Assembly (NCBI GenBank): GCA_963205285.1 | Contig: CAUJJQ010000293.1 | Coordinates: 1 to 29,957, forward strand | DNA: 29,957 nt | Reading direction: 5' to 3' | Source of the DNA: Pseudomonadota bacterium | Lineage (GTDB): Bacteria; Pseudomonadota; Alphaproteobacteria; Sphingomonadales; Sphingomonadaceae | Shown: one piece after another, positions 1 through 7,989 of the stretch | Layout: every line of letters begins with the position of its first letter | Numbering within the stretch: position 1 is the stretch's first letter | Program-made: the position numbers and the translations under genes | Notes under the pieces: model-generated | The model's input: the letters and a program-made list of their open reading frames with translations, nothing else | Database searches by the model: none | Told to the model about the DNA's origin: nothing

Positions 1-45
1 CTCGTCATGCCGTTCTGCTGTGCCCTGTCCGGACGGATTACGCAA

Positions 46-852
46 TCAATGTACGAAGCGTGCCACCACTTCCCGGTACGAGCGGCTCACTTTAACCTGC
101 GCCCCACTCTCAAGCACAAGGAAGCATTCGCCATTGGTGTGCGGTTTTACTTGGCGCACCAACCCCAGATTGACGATTGTCGAACGGTGGACGCGCTGGA
201 ACACCCGCGGGTCGAGCCTTTTTTCCAGATCCTTCATCGTTTCGCGCAGAATCAGACTATTGTCGGCGGTATAGATGCACATATAATCGCCCGCCGCGTC
301 AATCCGTTCGATGCTATCGACATCGACGCGGAAAATCTGCCCACGATCCTTGATGTTGATGAGCTTTTCAAAACGGCCGACCACTGGCACTGTTTCATCG
401 CTTTCGGCGGCCATTTGCTCCGCTGCTTCGGGGGCAACTTCGGCAAGCACGCCCTTCAGCCGCTCCGCCTCTTCCGCCGATTTTTTGTGGCTAAGGCGGG
501 TGCGCACCCGTTCCAGCGCGTCGGCCAACCTCTCAGGCTCCACCGGTTTCATCAGATAGTCGACCGCCTGCGCCTCAAAAGCGCGGATGGCGTGATCGGA
601 AAAGGCGGTCACAAAAATCACCAGCGGCGGTTCGATATCGAGCAGTCCCTGCACCACCGAAAAACCATCAAACCCGGGCATTTGAATGTCGAGGAACACC
701 AGATCGGGCTTGTGGGTCTTTATCTTGCGGATGGCTTCGCGGCCATTTTGCGCGGTGTCGATAATTTCCACATCGGCGTGCGCCTCCAGCCGGAGCATCA
801 GCCCCTGTGTGGCGAGGCTTTCATCATCGACGAGGATGGTGCGGATGGTCAT
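46..852 (-). CDS. LytTR-family response regulator
   Basis: This 268-residue protein is a two-component response regulator that should bind DNA when phosphorylated. Residues 1-115 form a receiver domain: an acidic pair at D9/D10, the likely phospho-acceptor D55 in FLDIQMPG, T82, and K102 in the YLMKP motif. A linker of about 45 residues, rich in Glu and Ala, leads to a LytTR DNA-binding domain at about 165-268, with the family-typical run RVHRSTIVNL. The start codon overlaps the stop of the sensor kinase gene as ATGA, so the two are translationally coupled and almost certainly a cognate pair. The family (AgrA/LytR/AlgR type) binds direct repeats upstream of target promoters; the targets here cannot be read from the window. 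The first 45 bases of the window, downstream of the stop, show no gene. Confidence 0.95.
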   Translation of the reverse strand: MTIRTILVDDESLATQGLMLRLEAHADVEIIDTAQNGREAIRKIKTHKPDLVFLDIQMPGFDGFSVVQGLLDIEPPLVIFVTAFSDHAIRAFEAQAVDYLMKPVEPERLADALERVRTRLSHKKSAEEAERLKGVLAEVAPEAAEQMAAESDETVPVVGRFEKLINIKDRGQIFRVDVDSIERIDAAGDYMCIYTADNSLILRETMKDLEKRLDPRVFQRVHRSTIVNLGLVRQVKPHTNGECFLVLESGAQVKVSRSYREVVARFVH

Positions 853-1988
853 GCGCTTAATTTCTGCCTTTCATCTACCACCGCAACCCCCGGCGCATTG
901 TCCAATATACGACATGGCAGCTCTATCGTCACGACAAAGCCATTATCCGCCATGCGTGCGTCAAAACTTTGCGCATCGCCATATGCTTGGATCAGCCGGT
1001 CGCGGATATTGGGCAGGCCAACCCCGGTTGATGGGGTGGCGAGCGCCGCGCCGCCGCGCAAGTCCGAACCACTGTCCGAAACGATGATACGCACATTTTG
1101 CCCGACCAGTTGCGCACGCACCTCTATATCCGCACCGGTTTCGGAAGGGGTCACCGCATATTTAATCGCGTTTTCGATGATAGGCTGGAGGAGGAGGGAG
1201 GGGAGCCCCGCCCGCGCCACGCGCGGATCAATGTCAAAATTGACCCGCAGACGATCCTCAAAACGCATTTTTTCAATGTCGAGATAAAGTTTGAGCGTCT
1301 CCACCTCCTGCGCCAGCGCGACTTCGGCGGTCGGTTCATTGGCCAAAGTATAGCGCAAAAAGGTCGACAGGCGGGAAAGCATGGCGTTGGCCGGTTCGGT
1401 TTGTTTCAGCAGAACCAGGGTTGAAATGCTGTTGAGCGTATTAAACAGGAAATGCGGGTTGATCTGGTAACGCAGCATGGCAAGCGCGCTTGCGGTTGCC
1501 TGACTTTCGAGCGCGGCCATCTGATCAATTTGCTGTTCGACGCGCAGAAAATAATTGATTGCGAAATAGAGCGACGACCATGCCGCCAGCGTCACCGCAT
1601 CAAGGTACACCGCGCCAACAAATAATTGGGTGAAGGCAACCAGCGCAACGCCCGGTTGCAACACCACCATCGATGCATCGATAAAACTGTAAATCAGCGT
1701 CGCCACCACGATGCCGAGCAGCGAAATTGGCCACATTAAAAAGGCGCGTTCGTGCATCATCCGCCGGAACAGCAGCGACAATAATGCGGTCAAACAAAAT
1801 CCGGTAATCGCCGAAACGATGAGCGGGATTAGGAATGCAATCGCCTGTCCGTTGGCAAAGCCTGACGCGGCGCGCAGCACGAACCACCCCGCCCAGCCAA
1901 GGCTTTGCAGTGTCCAAAATGCGCGCACCTTGTCATCGAAAAAGGGCTGCGGGCGTTCGAGGGGGGATGAATTGACCAGAGCGGTCAT
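849..1988 (-). CDS. LytS/YehU-type membrane sensor histidine kinase
   Basis: This 379-residue kinase autophosphorylates on histidine and passes phosphate to the adjacent LytTR regulator. About four hydrophobic segments lie between residues 27 and 145, giving an integral membrane sensor with little extracytoplasmic sequence. The His_kinase family motif LRYQINPHFLFNTLNS follows, with H179 the probable phospho-acceptor. The N box (QPIIENAIKYAV, N273) and a G-box-like stretch (DSGSD, then GVGLPNIRDRL) form the HATPase domain. The architecture is that of the LytS/YehU group, not of a classical HisKA kinase. The gene begins 6 bp after the HxlR stop and its stop overlaps the response-regulator start, so all three form one operon. 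The signal sensed is unknown. Confidence 0.95.
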   Translation of the reverse strand: MTALVNSSPLERPQPFFDDKVRAFWTLQSLGWAGWFVLRAASGFANGQAIAFLIPLIVSAITGFCLTALLSLLFRRMMHERAFLMWPISLLGIVVATLIYSFIDASMVVLQPGVALVAFTQLFVGAVYLDAVTLAAWSSLYFAINYFLRVEQQIDQMAALESQATASALAMLRYQINPHFLFNTLNSISTLVLLKQTEPANAMLSRLSTFLRYTLANEPTAEVALAQEVETLKLYLDIEKMRFEDRLRVNFDIDPRVARAGLPSLLLQPIIENAIKYAVTPSETGADIEVRAQLVGQNVRIIVSDSGSDLRGGAALATPSTGVGLPNIRDRLIQAYGDAQSFDARMADNGFVVTIELPCRILDNAPGVAVVDERQKLSA

Positions 1989-1994
1989 ACGAAA

Positions 1995-2516
1995 TCAACC
2001 CGCAGCAACGCCGATATTTTCGCCGAGTGCGCGCAGCGGCGCCGGCGCCTCCGCCAGCGGGCGCACCGCATCCACATCCATCCACAGCAGATCCTGCTTG
2101 CTGAGCGCGCGGCCATCATGCGCTTGCAACACGACGGGGCGCACCGGCTGGTGATCGCGCGCGTCAACCAGCACCGGGGTGGAGGGGACGCCCGAACCCC
2201 ATTTTTCGCCCCATTGGCGCAGCGCCACCATCGTCGGCAGCAGATCCAACCCCTTTTCGGTCAGGCGATAACAGATTTTGCGGCGGTCGCATTGCATCGC
2301 GGCGCGTTCCAAAATGCCGTGTGCGACCAGCCGTTGCAGCCGGTTGGACAAAATGTTGCGTGCGATCGACAATTCGCTCTGAAATTCTTCGAAATGGTGG
2401 ACGCCATTAAACGCGGCGCGCAAAATCATGAACGACCAGCGTTCGCCCATCGCCTCCAGAGCGGCGGGCAACCCGCAAAGCTCATGATCAACCAGTTGTT
2501 CGCGCAGCTTTTCCAT
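1995..2516 (-). CDS. HxlR-family winged-helix transcriptional regulator
   Basis: This 173-residue protein matches HxlR regulators: near the N-terminus a cysteine (HELCGLP) precedes the family signature LEAMGERWSFMILRAAFNGV, then a recognition helix (IARNILSNRLQRLVAHGILER) and a wing ending in RKICYRLTEKG. Some relatives use the N-terminal Cys as a redox or aldehyde sensor; that role is only possible here. The C-terminal extension after about residue 110 is longer than in minimal 110-120 residue HxlR proteins. I chose the ATG at 2516. An upstream in-frame TTG at 2552 would add 12 residues, but the family fold starts near MEKLREQ. No convincing Shine-Dalgarno lies at the usual distance. It is the first gene of an operon with the sensor kinase and LytTR regulator and is divergent from the RelA/SpoT gene, so it may control either. 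Confidence 0.9.
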   Translation of the reverse strand: MEKLREQLVDHELCGLPAALEAMGERWSFMILRAAFNGVHHFEEFQSELSIARNILSNRLQRLVAHGILERAAMQCDRRKICYRLTEKGLDLLPTMVALRQWGEKWGSGVPSTPVLVDARDHQPVRPVVLQAHDGRALSKQDLLWMDVDAVRPLAEAPAPLRALGENIGVAAG

Positions 2517-2549
2517 GTGGGCTATATTGCCTTCAAAAGCCGCAAACCC

Positions 2550-2583
2550 CAAGCGCTTTGTTGCACTTGGGCAACGCTTGACT
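2550..2583. promoter_or_regulatory. Candidate operator between hxlR-type gene and rsh
   Basis: The divergent spacer holds nested symmetry. GTTGC (2560-2564) and GCAAC (2571-2575) form an inverted repeat with a 6-nt spacer. CAAGCG (2550-2555) and CGCTTG (2575-2580) form a second, off-centre inverted repeat, and CGCTT recurs as a direct repeat 21 bp apart. The right-hand arm runs into TTGACT (2578-2583), a possible -35 element for the plus-strand rsh gene, with a weak -10 (CATGAT, 2603-2608, 19-bp spacing). HxlR regulators often autoregulate from such sites. The operator role is inference. Confidence 0.35.
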
Positions 2584-2650
2584 GGTCTGCGCAGGGGTTG
2601 CCCATGATAAAGCGGTTGCGCACCGCCGCACTATCGCCAAATTAGTGTTG

Positions 2651-4756
2651 ATGCTGAGGCAATATCAACTGGTTGAACGGGTCAAGGAATATGACCCAGA
2701 CGCGGACGAGGCGCTGCTCAACCGTGCCTATGTCTTTACCGTCCAAATGCACGGCAGCCAGAAACGGGCGAGCGGTGACCCATATTTCAGCCATCCGGTT
2801 GAGGTCGCGGGGATATTGACCGACCTAAAGCTTGACCAACAGACCATCGTCACCGCGCTGCTCCACGACACATTAGAAGACACGCTGACCACAGCGGAGG
2901 AGATTGAGCGATTATTCGGCACCGAAATCGCCCGGATGGTCGATGGCGTCACCAAATTGTCGAAGATCGAGCAGCAACAGGCCGCCGCCGAAACCGAGCG
3001 GGAAAAGGCGGCTGAAAATCTGCGCAAATTCCTGCTCGCCATGTCGGACGATATTCGCGTGCTGCTCGTCAAACTGGCCGACCGGCTGCACAATATGCGC
3101 ACGCTCCATTTCATCGCGTCGGAGGAAAAGCGCCGCCGCATCGCGCGTGAGACGATGGATATTTTCGCACCGCTGGCAGAACGCATCGGCATGTATGAAT
3201 TTATGCGCGAGATGGAGCTGCTGGCATTCAAGGAACTGGAACCTGAAGCCTTTGAATCGATCATGGGACGGCTCGACAAATTAACCCAGGGTGGCAGCCA
3301 AAACATTGCACGGATCAGCCGTGAAATCAGTGAGTTTATGTCCTCCCATGGCATGGCGGTGGAGGTTAACGGCCGCGCCAAACACCCCTATTCCATCTGG
3401 CGCAAGATGCAGGAACGCCATGTCAGTTTTGAACAGGTGACCGACATCGTGGCCTTTCGCGTCATCACCGAAAATGTGGAGGATTGTTACCGCGCACTCG
3501 GCCATATTCACACACGCTGGAAAATGGTGCCCGGTCGTTTCAAGGATTTCATTTCCACCCCCAAGCGCAATGGCTATCAATCGCTGCATACCACCGTGAT
3601 GCGCGGCGAAAATATGCGTGTCGAAATCCAGATACGTTGCCGCACGATGCACCAGCAGGGCGAATATGGGCTGGCGGCGCACTGGGCCTATAAACAAGGG
3701 ACACGCCCCGATGGGCAGGCGGGCTGGATCCGCGATCTTGTCGAAATTCTCGACCAAGCAGACGATGCGGAGGAATTGCTCGAACATACGCGCATGGCGA
3801 TGTATCAGGATCGCATCTTTGCCTTTACGCCCAAGGGTGCGCTCCACCAATTGCCCAAGGGAGCCACACCGATTGATTTTGCCTATGCCGTCCACACGCG
3901 GCTGGGCGACCAGACGGTGGGGGCCAAGGTCAATGGCCGGATGGTGCCGCTGCGTACCATCCTTGCCAATGGCGACACGGTGGAGGTGTTGACATCCGAC
4001 CAGCAGACCGCGCAGCAAAGCTGGATGGGCTTTGTCGTTACCGGCAAGGCGCGGGCCGCCATCCGCCGCCATGTCCGGCAAAAGGAGCGGGAGGAGGCGA
4101 TGGCGCTCGGCGCGCGGCTATTTTCCGACATAAAGGCGCGTCTGCCGGTCAAAGTGGGCGATAAAGCGGTCAAAGCCGCACTGACGCGCCTCAAACTGGA
4201 CAGCGTCGATGATCTGCATTTTGCCATCGGGCGGCAGAGATTGCGTGAGGGGGAGGTGATGGACGCACTCGTCCCCGGCATCGTCGCCGACATGAAACGC
4301 AAGGGCATCGGCGTAGAGGGCCGCCGCCCGATCACAATAGAGGGGCTGACCCCCGGGGTTGGCTATACGCTCGCTCAATGTTGTCACCCCGTGCCCGGCG
4401 ACCGTATCGTCGCGCTCGCCCGTCCCGATGAGGGGATAGAAATCCACGCTATCGACTGCGATGCATTGGCGAGCGGCGAAGATGCCGACTGGATCGACGT
4501 GCGCTGGCGTTCGGACAGCGAAGGGGGCACCGCGCGCGTCATGGTGGTGGTGCGCGATGAACCGGGCACATTGGCCGAAATGGCGGGTATTATCGCGCGT
4601 CAACGCGCCAATATCGTCACGCTGAAACAGGCATCACGCGAAGGGGGCTTTCACAGTTTTCAACTGGATCTGGAGGTTAGCGACGTCCACCATTTGATGA
4701 GCATCATGTCCGCATTGCGCGCGGCAGATGTCGTCGCCAGCGCCGAACGCATGTAG
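2651..4756 (+). CDS. rsh: Bifunctional RelA/SpoT-type (p)ppGpp synthetase/hydrolase
   Basis: This 701-residue long RSH enzyme makes and degrades the alarmone (p)ppGpp. The HD hydrolase domain keeps H48, the H72-D73 pair and E76-D77 (HDTLED) and KLADRLHNMRTL, so hydrolysis looks intact. The synthetase domain at about 235-350 has the charge motif R296-F-K298-D299, the RxKD form found in bifunctional Rel/SpoT enzymes and not the ExDD of synthetase-only RelA, followed by KRNGYQSLHTTV. A TGS domain (about 395-455, FAFTPKG), a helical region with two adjacent Cys (AQCCHPVPGD), and a C-terminal ACT domain follow. I chose ATG at 2651; a GTG two codons upstream (2645) is in frame, but relatives begin MLRQY. 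It is the only such enzyme in the window. Confidence 0.95.
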   Translation: MLRQYQLVERVKEYDPDADEALLNRAYVFTVQMHGSQKRASGDPYFSHPVEVAGILTDLKLDQQTIVTALLHDTLEDTLTTAEEIERLFGTEIARMVDGVTKLSKIEQQQAAAETEREKAAENLRKFLLAMSDDIRVLLVKLADRLHNMRTLHFIASEEKRRRIARETMDIFAPLAERIGMYEFMREMELLAFKELEPEAFESIMGRLDKLTQGGSQNIARISREISEFMSSHGMAVEVNGRAKHPYSIWRKMQERHVSFEQVTDIVAFRVITENVEDCYRALGHIHTRWKMVPGRFKDFISTPKRNGYQSLHTTVMRGENMRVEIQIRCRTMHQQGEYGLAAHWAYKQGTRPDGQAGWIRDLVEILDQADDAEELLEHTRMAMYQDRIFAFTPKGALHQLPKGATPIDFAYAVHTRLGDQTVGAKVNGRMVPLRTILANGDTVEVLTSDQQTAQQSWMGFVVTGKARAAIRRHVRQKEREEAMALGARLFSDIKARLPVKVGDKAVKAALTRLKLDSVDDLHFAIGRQRLREGEVMDALVPGIVADMKRKGIGVEGRRPITIEGLTPGVGYTLAQCCHPVPGDRIVALARPDEGIEIHAIDCDALASGEDADWIDVRWRSDSEGGTARVMVVVRDEPGTLAEMAGIIARQRANIVTLKQASREGGFHSFQLDLEVSDVHHLMSIMSALRAADVVASAERM

Positions 4757-4767
4757 CCCATTTTTCG

Positions 4768-5487
4768 CTAATTACCCGGCAACGCCCCGCGGGCGGCATT
4801 TTCGCACGACACGCTGCCCGCCCCCATGTTGGAAATGGTGCAGCGCGCGCGGCCGGCAACGCTGGCGTTGGCCGCACCCGTCACCGTCAGATTGGCAGTG
4901 CGCGATGCGGTGAAACGGCTGCTCCCTGTCCCGCTGGCGCGTACGGTCAAATCACGCGCGGCCAGCGCCGATGCGTCAATCGTGCCCGGTCCGCTGACGT
5001 TCGCGGTCAAACCATCGGCACGTCCGGTCAGTTGCACTGTCCCTGCGCCTGCGCTGATGACACTGACACTCGCGCCTGCAGGGATGGTTGCCGTAACCTC
5101 CCCCGCCCCATTCAAACGGATGCGAACGTCCGCGCCCTCCAGCCGAGCTGCATGTAAAATGCCCGAACCCAGCAGCGTGATCTGCCGCAGATTTTGCGCG
5201 CTAAGGCGGATATGCACAGGCCCAACCGGCGCATTGCTGACGCCATATGGCCCGTCATTACCAATGCGGATGGTCAGCGTGCGTTCCTGCACGTTCATTT
5301 CCAGCCGTTCAATCGCATCGCGCGATGCATCAACCACTGCGCCGATGCGGTAATCGGGCACCACATCGACGACGATATCGCCAACCACCACCAGCGATTC
5401 AAAACTGGTCAGCCCGATGCGGCGGCTGTTGGCATCGGCGGCGCTGCTCAGCGTCAAAAGAGCGATCAGGGGCAGGGCGGCACGCAT
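4768..5487 (-). CDS. DUF2807 (GIN-domain) exported protein
   Basis: This 239-residue protein begins with a signal peptide (hydrophobic residues 3-17, probable cleavage after SSAADA). The rest is the repetitive beta-strand pattern of DUF2807, a predicted beta-helix called the head GIN domain of putative autotransporter adhesins. Repeats of the G-[AS]-G type (LLGSGIL, LNGAGEV, ISAGAGTV, VSGPGTI, RASGTGS, GAGSVSC) recur about every 18-22 residues. Two cysteines near the C-terminus (ARCTIS and VSCEN) could form a disulfide. It follows its paralog by 39 bp and is probably in its operon; it ends 11 bp past the convergent rsh stop, with no clear terminator between them. It lacks the lipobox of its partner, so it should be periplasmic or secreted. 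Its biochemical role is unknown. Confidence 0.85.
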   Translation of the reverse strand: MRAALPLIALLTLSSAADANSRRIGLTSFESLVVVGDIVVDVVPDYRIGAVVDASRDAIERLEMNVQERTLTIRIGNDGPYGVSNAPVGPVHIRLSAQNLRQITLLGSGILHAARLEGADVRIRLNGAGEVTATIPAGASVSVISAGAGTVQLTGRADGLTANVSGPGTIDASALAARDLTVRASGTGSSRFTASRTANLTVTGAANASVAGRARCTISNMGAGSVSCENAARGALPGN

Positions 5488-5526
5488 GGCACATTCATGC
5501 CCGCGCGCGCCCCGCTATGCAATTAC

Positions 5527-6261
5527 TTAACTACAATTGGCGTTGCCGCTGCCCGCCCGTCGAATGGCGCACTGGGCACCGCCGGTCAGCGTAACATCGC
5601 CCGAACCACCAATGTTGATGCTGGCATTGCCGGTCACACGGGCCTGAACGCTGCCCGACCCGACGACCGAAACGGAGCTGGATGCCAATTGCAAATTGGG
5701 TGCTTCGACATCCCCACTGCCCGCAACCGAAATGTCGGCGCTATCGGCCCGGCCTGCGGCATGCACTTGCCCAGAACCGGCAACCGATACATTGAGCGCG
5801 TCAGCCGAAACCTCTGCGATACGCACGTCACCCGAACCGGCGACAGAAATGCGCGCGTCATCGCCGCTCAATTGGTCGGCCTGCAAATTGCCCGAACCCG
5901 CAACGCTGGCCGAACGGAGCAGCGGCATGGTAACCCGCACGGTCACCTTGGACCGTACCAATGTCCCATCTGACGTCCGCCGCACTTCCAACTTGCCGCC
6001 GCGCACACGCAATATCAACTGGTCGAGCGCTGCAGCGTCACCGCTGGCGCTGACCGCAAAACTACCACCATGGGTCACCACGACATTATCATGGCCCGCC
6101 AGCGAAACGCCGGTAAAGCCCGACAATGCATAGGTGCGCGCGCCCGCTGTCCCCCCGCTGGGCTGCGCGGCATCACTATCGTCGTTGGTATGGGCGAGCA
6201 CATTGCACGCCCCCAGGGTGGAAACGGCGGCCAATGCCGCGACAAAATGGACCATGCGCAT
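5527..6261 (-). CDS. DUF2807 (GIN-domain) lipoprotein
   Basis: This 244-residue protein has a lipoprotein signal: hydrophobic residues 4-17 end in the lipobox L-G-A-C, so Cys19 would be lipidated. A linker rich in Asp, Ser and Gly leads to a DUF2807 domain. From about residue 115 it contains seven variants of a [VI]-x-V-[AV]-G-S-G-[DNQS]-[VL] repeat spaced roughly 18-22 residues apart, the ladder expected of a beta-helix. The C-terminus has paired cysteines (AQCAIRR and NANCS) matching those in the adjacent paralog. It is the first gene of a two-gene operon behind a good promoter at 6300-6328. The protein should be anchored in the envelope. No enzymatic motif is visible. Confidence 0.87.
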   Translation of the reverse strand: MRMVHFVAALAAVSTLGACNVLAHTNDDSDAAQPSGGTAGARTYALSGFTGVSLAGHDNVVVTHGGSFAVSASGDAAALDQLILRVRGGKLEVRRTSDGTLVRSKVTVRVTMPLLRSASVAGSGNLQADQLSGDDARISVAGSGDVRIAEVSADALNVSVAGSGQVHAAGRADSADISVAGSGDVEAPNLQLASSSVSVVGSGSVQARVTGNASINIGGSGDVTLTGGAQCAIRRAGSGNANCS

Positions 6262-6299
6262 ATCGAATATCCCGTCAAATCGCCCCTGCTGTGTTGTGA

Positions 6300-6328
6300 C
6301 TATAATACAGTTGCGTTTGTAGCGTCAA
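6300..6328 (-). promoter_or_regulatory. Housekeeping promoter for the DUF2807 operon
   Basis: Read on the minus strand, TTGACG (6328-6323) and TTATAG (6305-6300) are separated by exactly 17 bp, close to the sigma-70 class consensus. The promoter lies about 40 bp upstream of the lipoprotein start and just beyond the carD terminator, so the DUF2807 pair is a separate transcription unit from carD. Confidence 0.6.
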
Positions 6329-6333
6329 GGCAC

Positions 6334-6361
6334 AAAAAAGGGGGCAAATGCCCCCTTTTTT
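6334..6361 (-). terminator. Intrinsic terminator of carD (perfect, symmetric)
   Basis: AAAAAAGGGGGC and GCCCCCTTTTTT form a perfect 12-bp inverted repeat around a 4-nt loop (AAAT). On either strand it is a GC stem followed by a T6 tract. It lies 46 bp after the carD stop and before the DUF2807 promoter, so carD is the natural user. Confidence 0.85.
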
Positions 6362-6406
6362 CCCGGTTTTCGCGTTCGGTCCAAAACGTTGGTTTCGGAT
6401 CCGATA

Positions 6407-6937
6407 TTACGCCGCCACTGGCGGGTGGAATTGCGGTGCATATTTGTTGAGAATTTCGAGGATTTTGACCTGTGCAGCCTTTTCGTCGATTTCCTCCATC
6501 GCCGCGATTTCGCGCGCCAGACGGCTACAGGCAGCTTCAAAAATCTGCCGCTCGGAATAGCTTTGTTCGGGCTGATCGTCCGGACGGAATAAATCGCGCG
6601 TCACCTCTGCAATCGACACAAGGTCGCCGGAGTTGATCTTGGCTTCATATTCCTGTGCGCGGCGCGACCACATGGTGCGCTTTACCTTGGGCTTGGTTTT
6701 AAGGACGTCGAGCGCTTCGCGCAGCGTCTTGTCCGACGATAATTTGCGCATGCCAACGCTTTCAACCTTGTTGACCGGCACGCGTAGCGTCATCTTGTCC
6801 TTTTCAAAGCGCAGAACATAAAGTTCGAGGCTGGTTCCAGCGATTTCCTGATTGAGCAGGTCGATCACCCGTCCAACGCCATGTTTGGGGTAAACCACAT
6901 AATCACCGACCGCGAATGCATGTGCCTTTGCCGACAT
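6407..6937 (-). CDS. carD: CarD/CdnL-family RNA polymerase-binding regulator
   Basis: This 176-residue protein is a CarD-type factor that binds the RNA polymerase beta subunit and stabilises the open promoter complex. Residues 7-65 form the Tudor-like RNA polymerase interaction domain shared with Mfd/TRCF (VGDYVVYPKHGVGRV, then YVLRFEKDKMTLRVPV). The rest is the helical DNA-binding domain, with WSRRAQEYEAKINSGD and the C-terminal LARE and NKYAP stretches. The length is normal for alphaproteobacterial members. A clear Shine-Dalgarno (AAAGGA) sits 6 nt before the ATG. It is followed by a perfect terminator and preceded by a 372-bp gap that probably holds its promoter, so it appears monocistronic although fdxA lies upstream on the same strand. 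Its target RpoB is encoded in this window. Confidence 0.95.
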   Translation of the reverse strand: MSAKAHAFAVGDYVVYPKHGVGRVIDLLNQEIAGTSLELYVLRFEKDKMTLRVPVNKVESVGMRKLSSDKTLREALDVLKTKPKVKRTMWSRRAQEYEAKINSGDLVSIAEVTRDLFRPDDQPEQSYSERQIFEAACSRLAREIAAMEEIDEKAAQVKILEILNKYAPQFHPPVAA

Positions 6938-7309
6938 ATTTATTCCTTTCCACGCGCGGCGATGTGGGGGATCTGCGCCGCCTGTTCGAAACCGGATGCG
7001 CTGTGAGCAGAAATCTCGCCCGGAAATGCCCTAAAATCGCTGCGCCCCGTTCCTTGGCCAAAGCGCAAGGCATATGACGGGGCGGCCAGAAACGGCCCGA
7101 TACGATGTTTTGGCAAATCCGCCCCATATCGTCGAACCGCTGACGCGGCGCGCAACCAGAGGCAATGGCAAAATCCAATCCCAGCTAATCCGTCAGCCGG
7201 CCTGCCGCCCGTCAAAAACGGACGAAATGCCAAGCTGTTGGCGACTCCATTAGCAGATTAGCAACAAAATTACCAGTGCGCGCACCAATGGGGCGCGGCG
7301 CGGCGTTGA
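6938..7309. other. 372-bp gap between fdxA and carD
   Basis: I see no supported gene here. Two overlapping minus-strand frames run through it but show no family resemblance and no ribosome binding site. The carD promoter should lie in it. The best minus-strand candidate is TTGACG (7215-7210) with a weak GATTAG (7190-7185) at 19-bp spacing, which is not convincing. There is no clear terminator after fdxA. Confidence 0.5.
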
Positions 7310-7648
7310 TTAGTCGCCCTCACCCGGTTCGGCGGAGAAATATTTGTCGAACTTGCCCTCCACGCCCTTATGTTCATCGGCGTCGTCAGGGCTGTCTTTT
7401 TTAGTGGTGATGTTGGGCCATTGGGCCGAATAAGTGGCGTTCAATTCTAGCCATTGTTCCAGCCCGTTTTCGGTGTCGGGCAAGATTGCCTCTGCCGGAC
7501 ATTCGGGTTCGCACACCCCACAGTCGATGCATTCGCTGGGGTTGATGACGAGCATATTCTCGCCCTCATAGAAACAATCGACCGGACAGACTTCGACGCA
7601 ATCCATATATTTGCAGCGGATGCAGGCGTCGGTGACGACATAGGTCAT
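7310..7648 (-). CDS. fdxA: Ferredoxin FdxA (7Fe, [3Fe-4S][4Fe-4S])
   Basis: This 112-residue protein is an electron carrier very like Azotobacter ferredoxin I. The N-terminal half carries the cluster ligands: C9, C12, C17, C21 and C25 in [19 protein letters not shown], then a second block [13 protein letters not shown]. By family analogy the outer cysteines of the first block plus the last of the second bind a [3Fe-4S] cluster, and the rest a [4Fe-4S] cluster. The family-typical C-terminal tail includes [16 protein letters not shown] and an acidic end. The gene lies 65 bp after the S4-protein gene on the same strand, so it could be cotranscribed with it. A GGGA element sits about 11 nt before the ATG. 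Its redox partner is not visible here. Confidence 0.96.
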   Translation of the reverse strand: MTYVVTDACIRCKYMDCVEVCPVDCFYEGENMLVINPSECIDCGVCEPECPAEAILPDTENGLEQWLELNATYSAQWPNITTKKDSPDDADEHKGVEGKFDKYFSAEPGEGD

Positions 7649-7713
7649 GGCAGAATATTTCCCCGAAATGCAATTTGGTCAGCTCTGCTGCTAAGCGCGG
7701 GCGGGGCGCGCCG

Positions 7714-7986
7714 TCAAGTATCGACACCGATATAATGGCTTTGCGCTTCGATAGCGGAGCCACGGCGGGCCGGAATGGTGACGATGCGAATGGCCCGCGC
7801 GCCGGACCCCCATGGAAATGTCACGACATCACCGACGTGCACCCCATGCGATGCGCGCTCGACGTGCCGTCCATCGACACGAATATGCCCCGCCGCCACC
7901 ATTTCCTGCGCTAGGCGCCGCGTTTTGGCGAACCGCAAAAACCACAGCAATTTGTCGATGCGGATGGCGGCATCGCTCACCAGCAT
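7714..7986 (-). CDS. S4-domain RNA-binding protein (Hsp15-like)
   Basis: This 90-residue protein is essentially one S4 domain, the small RNA-binding fold of ribosomal protein S4, pseudouridine synthases and the heat-shock protein Hsp15/HslR. Residues 8-55 carry the signature: IRIDKLLWFLRFAKTRRLAQEMVAAGHIRVDGRHVERASHGV region, with the basic RFAKTRR helix. Hsp15 recycles stalled 50S subunits that carry nascent chains; whether this homolog does so is inference. The ATG lies only 3 bp beyond the helicase stop (TGA-gcc-ATG), so the two are translationally coupled, suggesting a shared RNA-related job. The protein is shorter than E. coli Hsp15, lacking most of its basic C-terminal tail. Confidence 0.88.
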   Translation of the reverse strand: MLVSDAAIRIDKLLWFLRFAKTRRLAQEMVAAGHIRVDGRHVERASHGVHVGDVVTFPWGSGARAIRIVTIPARRGSAIEAQSHYIGVDT

Positions 7987-7989
7987 GGC

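Noticed and set aside
7..1287. 426-codon open frame on the plus strand
   Set aside because: It lies antisense to the LytTR regulator and sensor kinase, both with clear domains; it shows no recognisable family features and reflects high-GC frame openness.
5527..6261. Repetitive DNA in the DUF2807 lipoprotein gene as a mobile or CRISPR-like repeat
   Set aside because: The periodicity is at protein level (beta-helix turns) with varied codons; the DNA units are not identical and have no spacer pattern.
6301..6306. Perfect TATAAT on the plus strand
   Set aside because: No acceptable -35 at the right distance, and transcription would run at once into a strong terminator; the same bases serve the minus-strand promoter.
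6903..7233. Two minus-strand frames of 91 and 97 codons in the carD upstream gap
   Set aside because: They overlap each other in different frames, lack ribosome sites and show no domain features.
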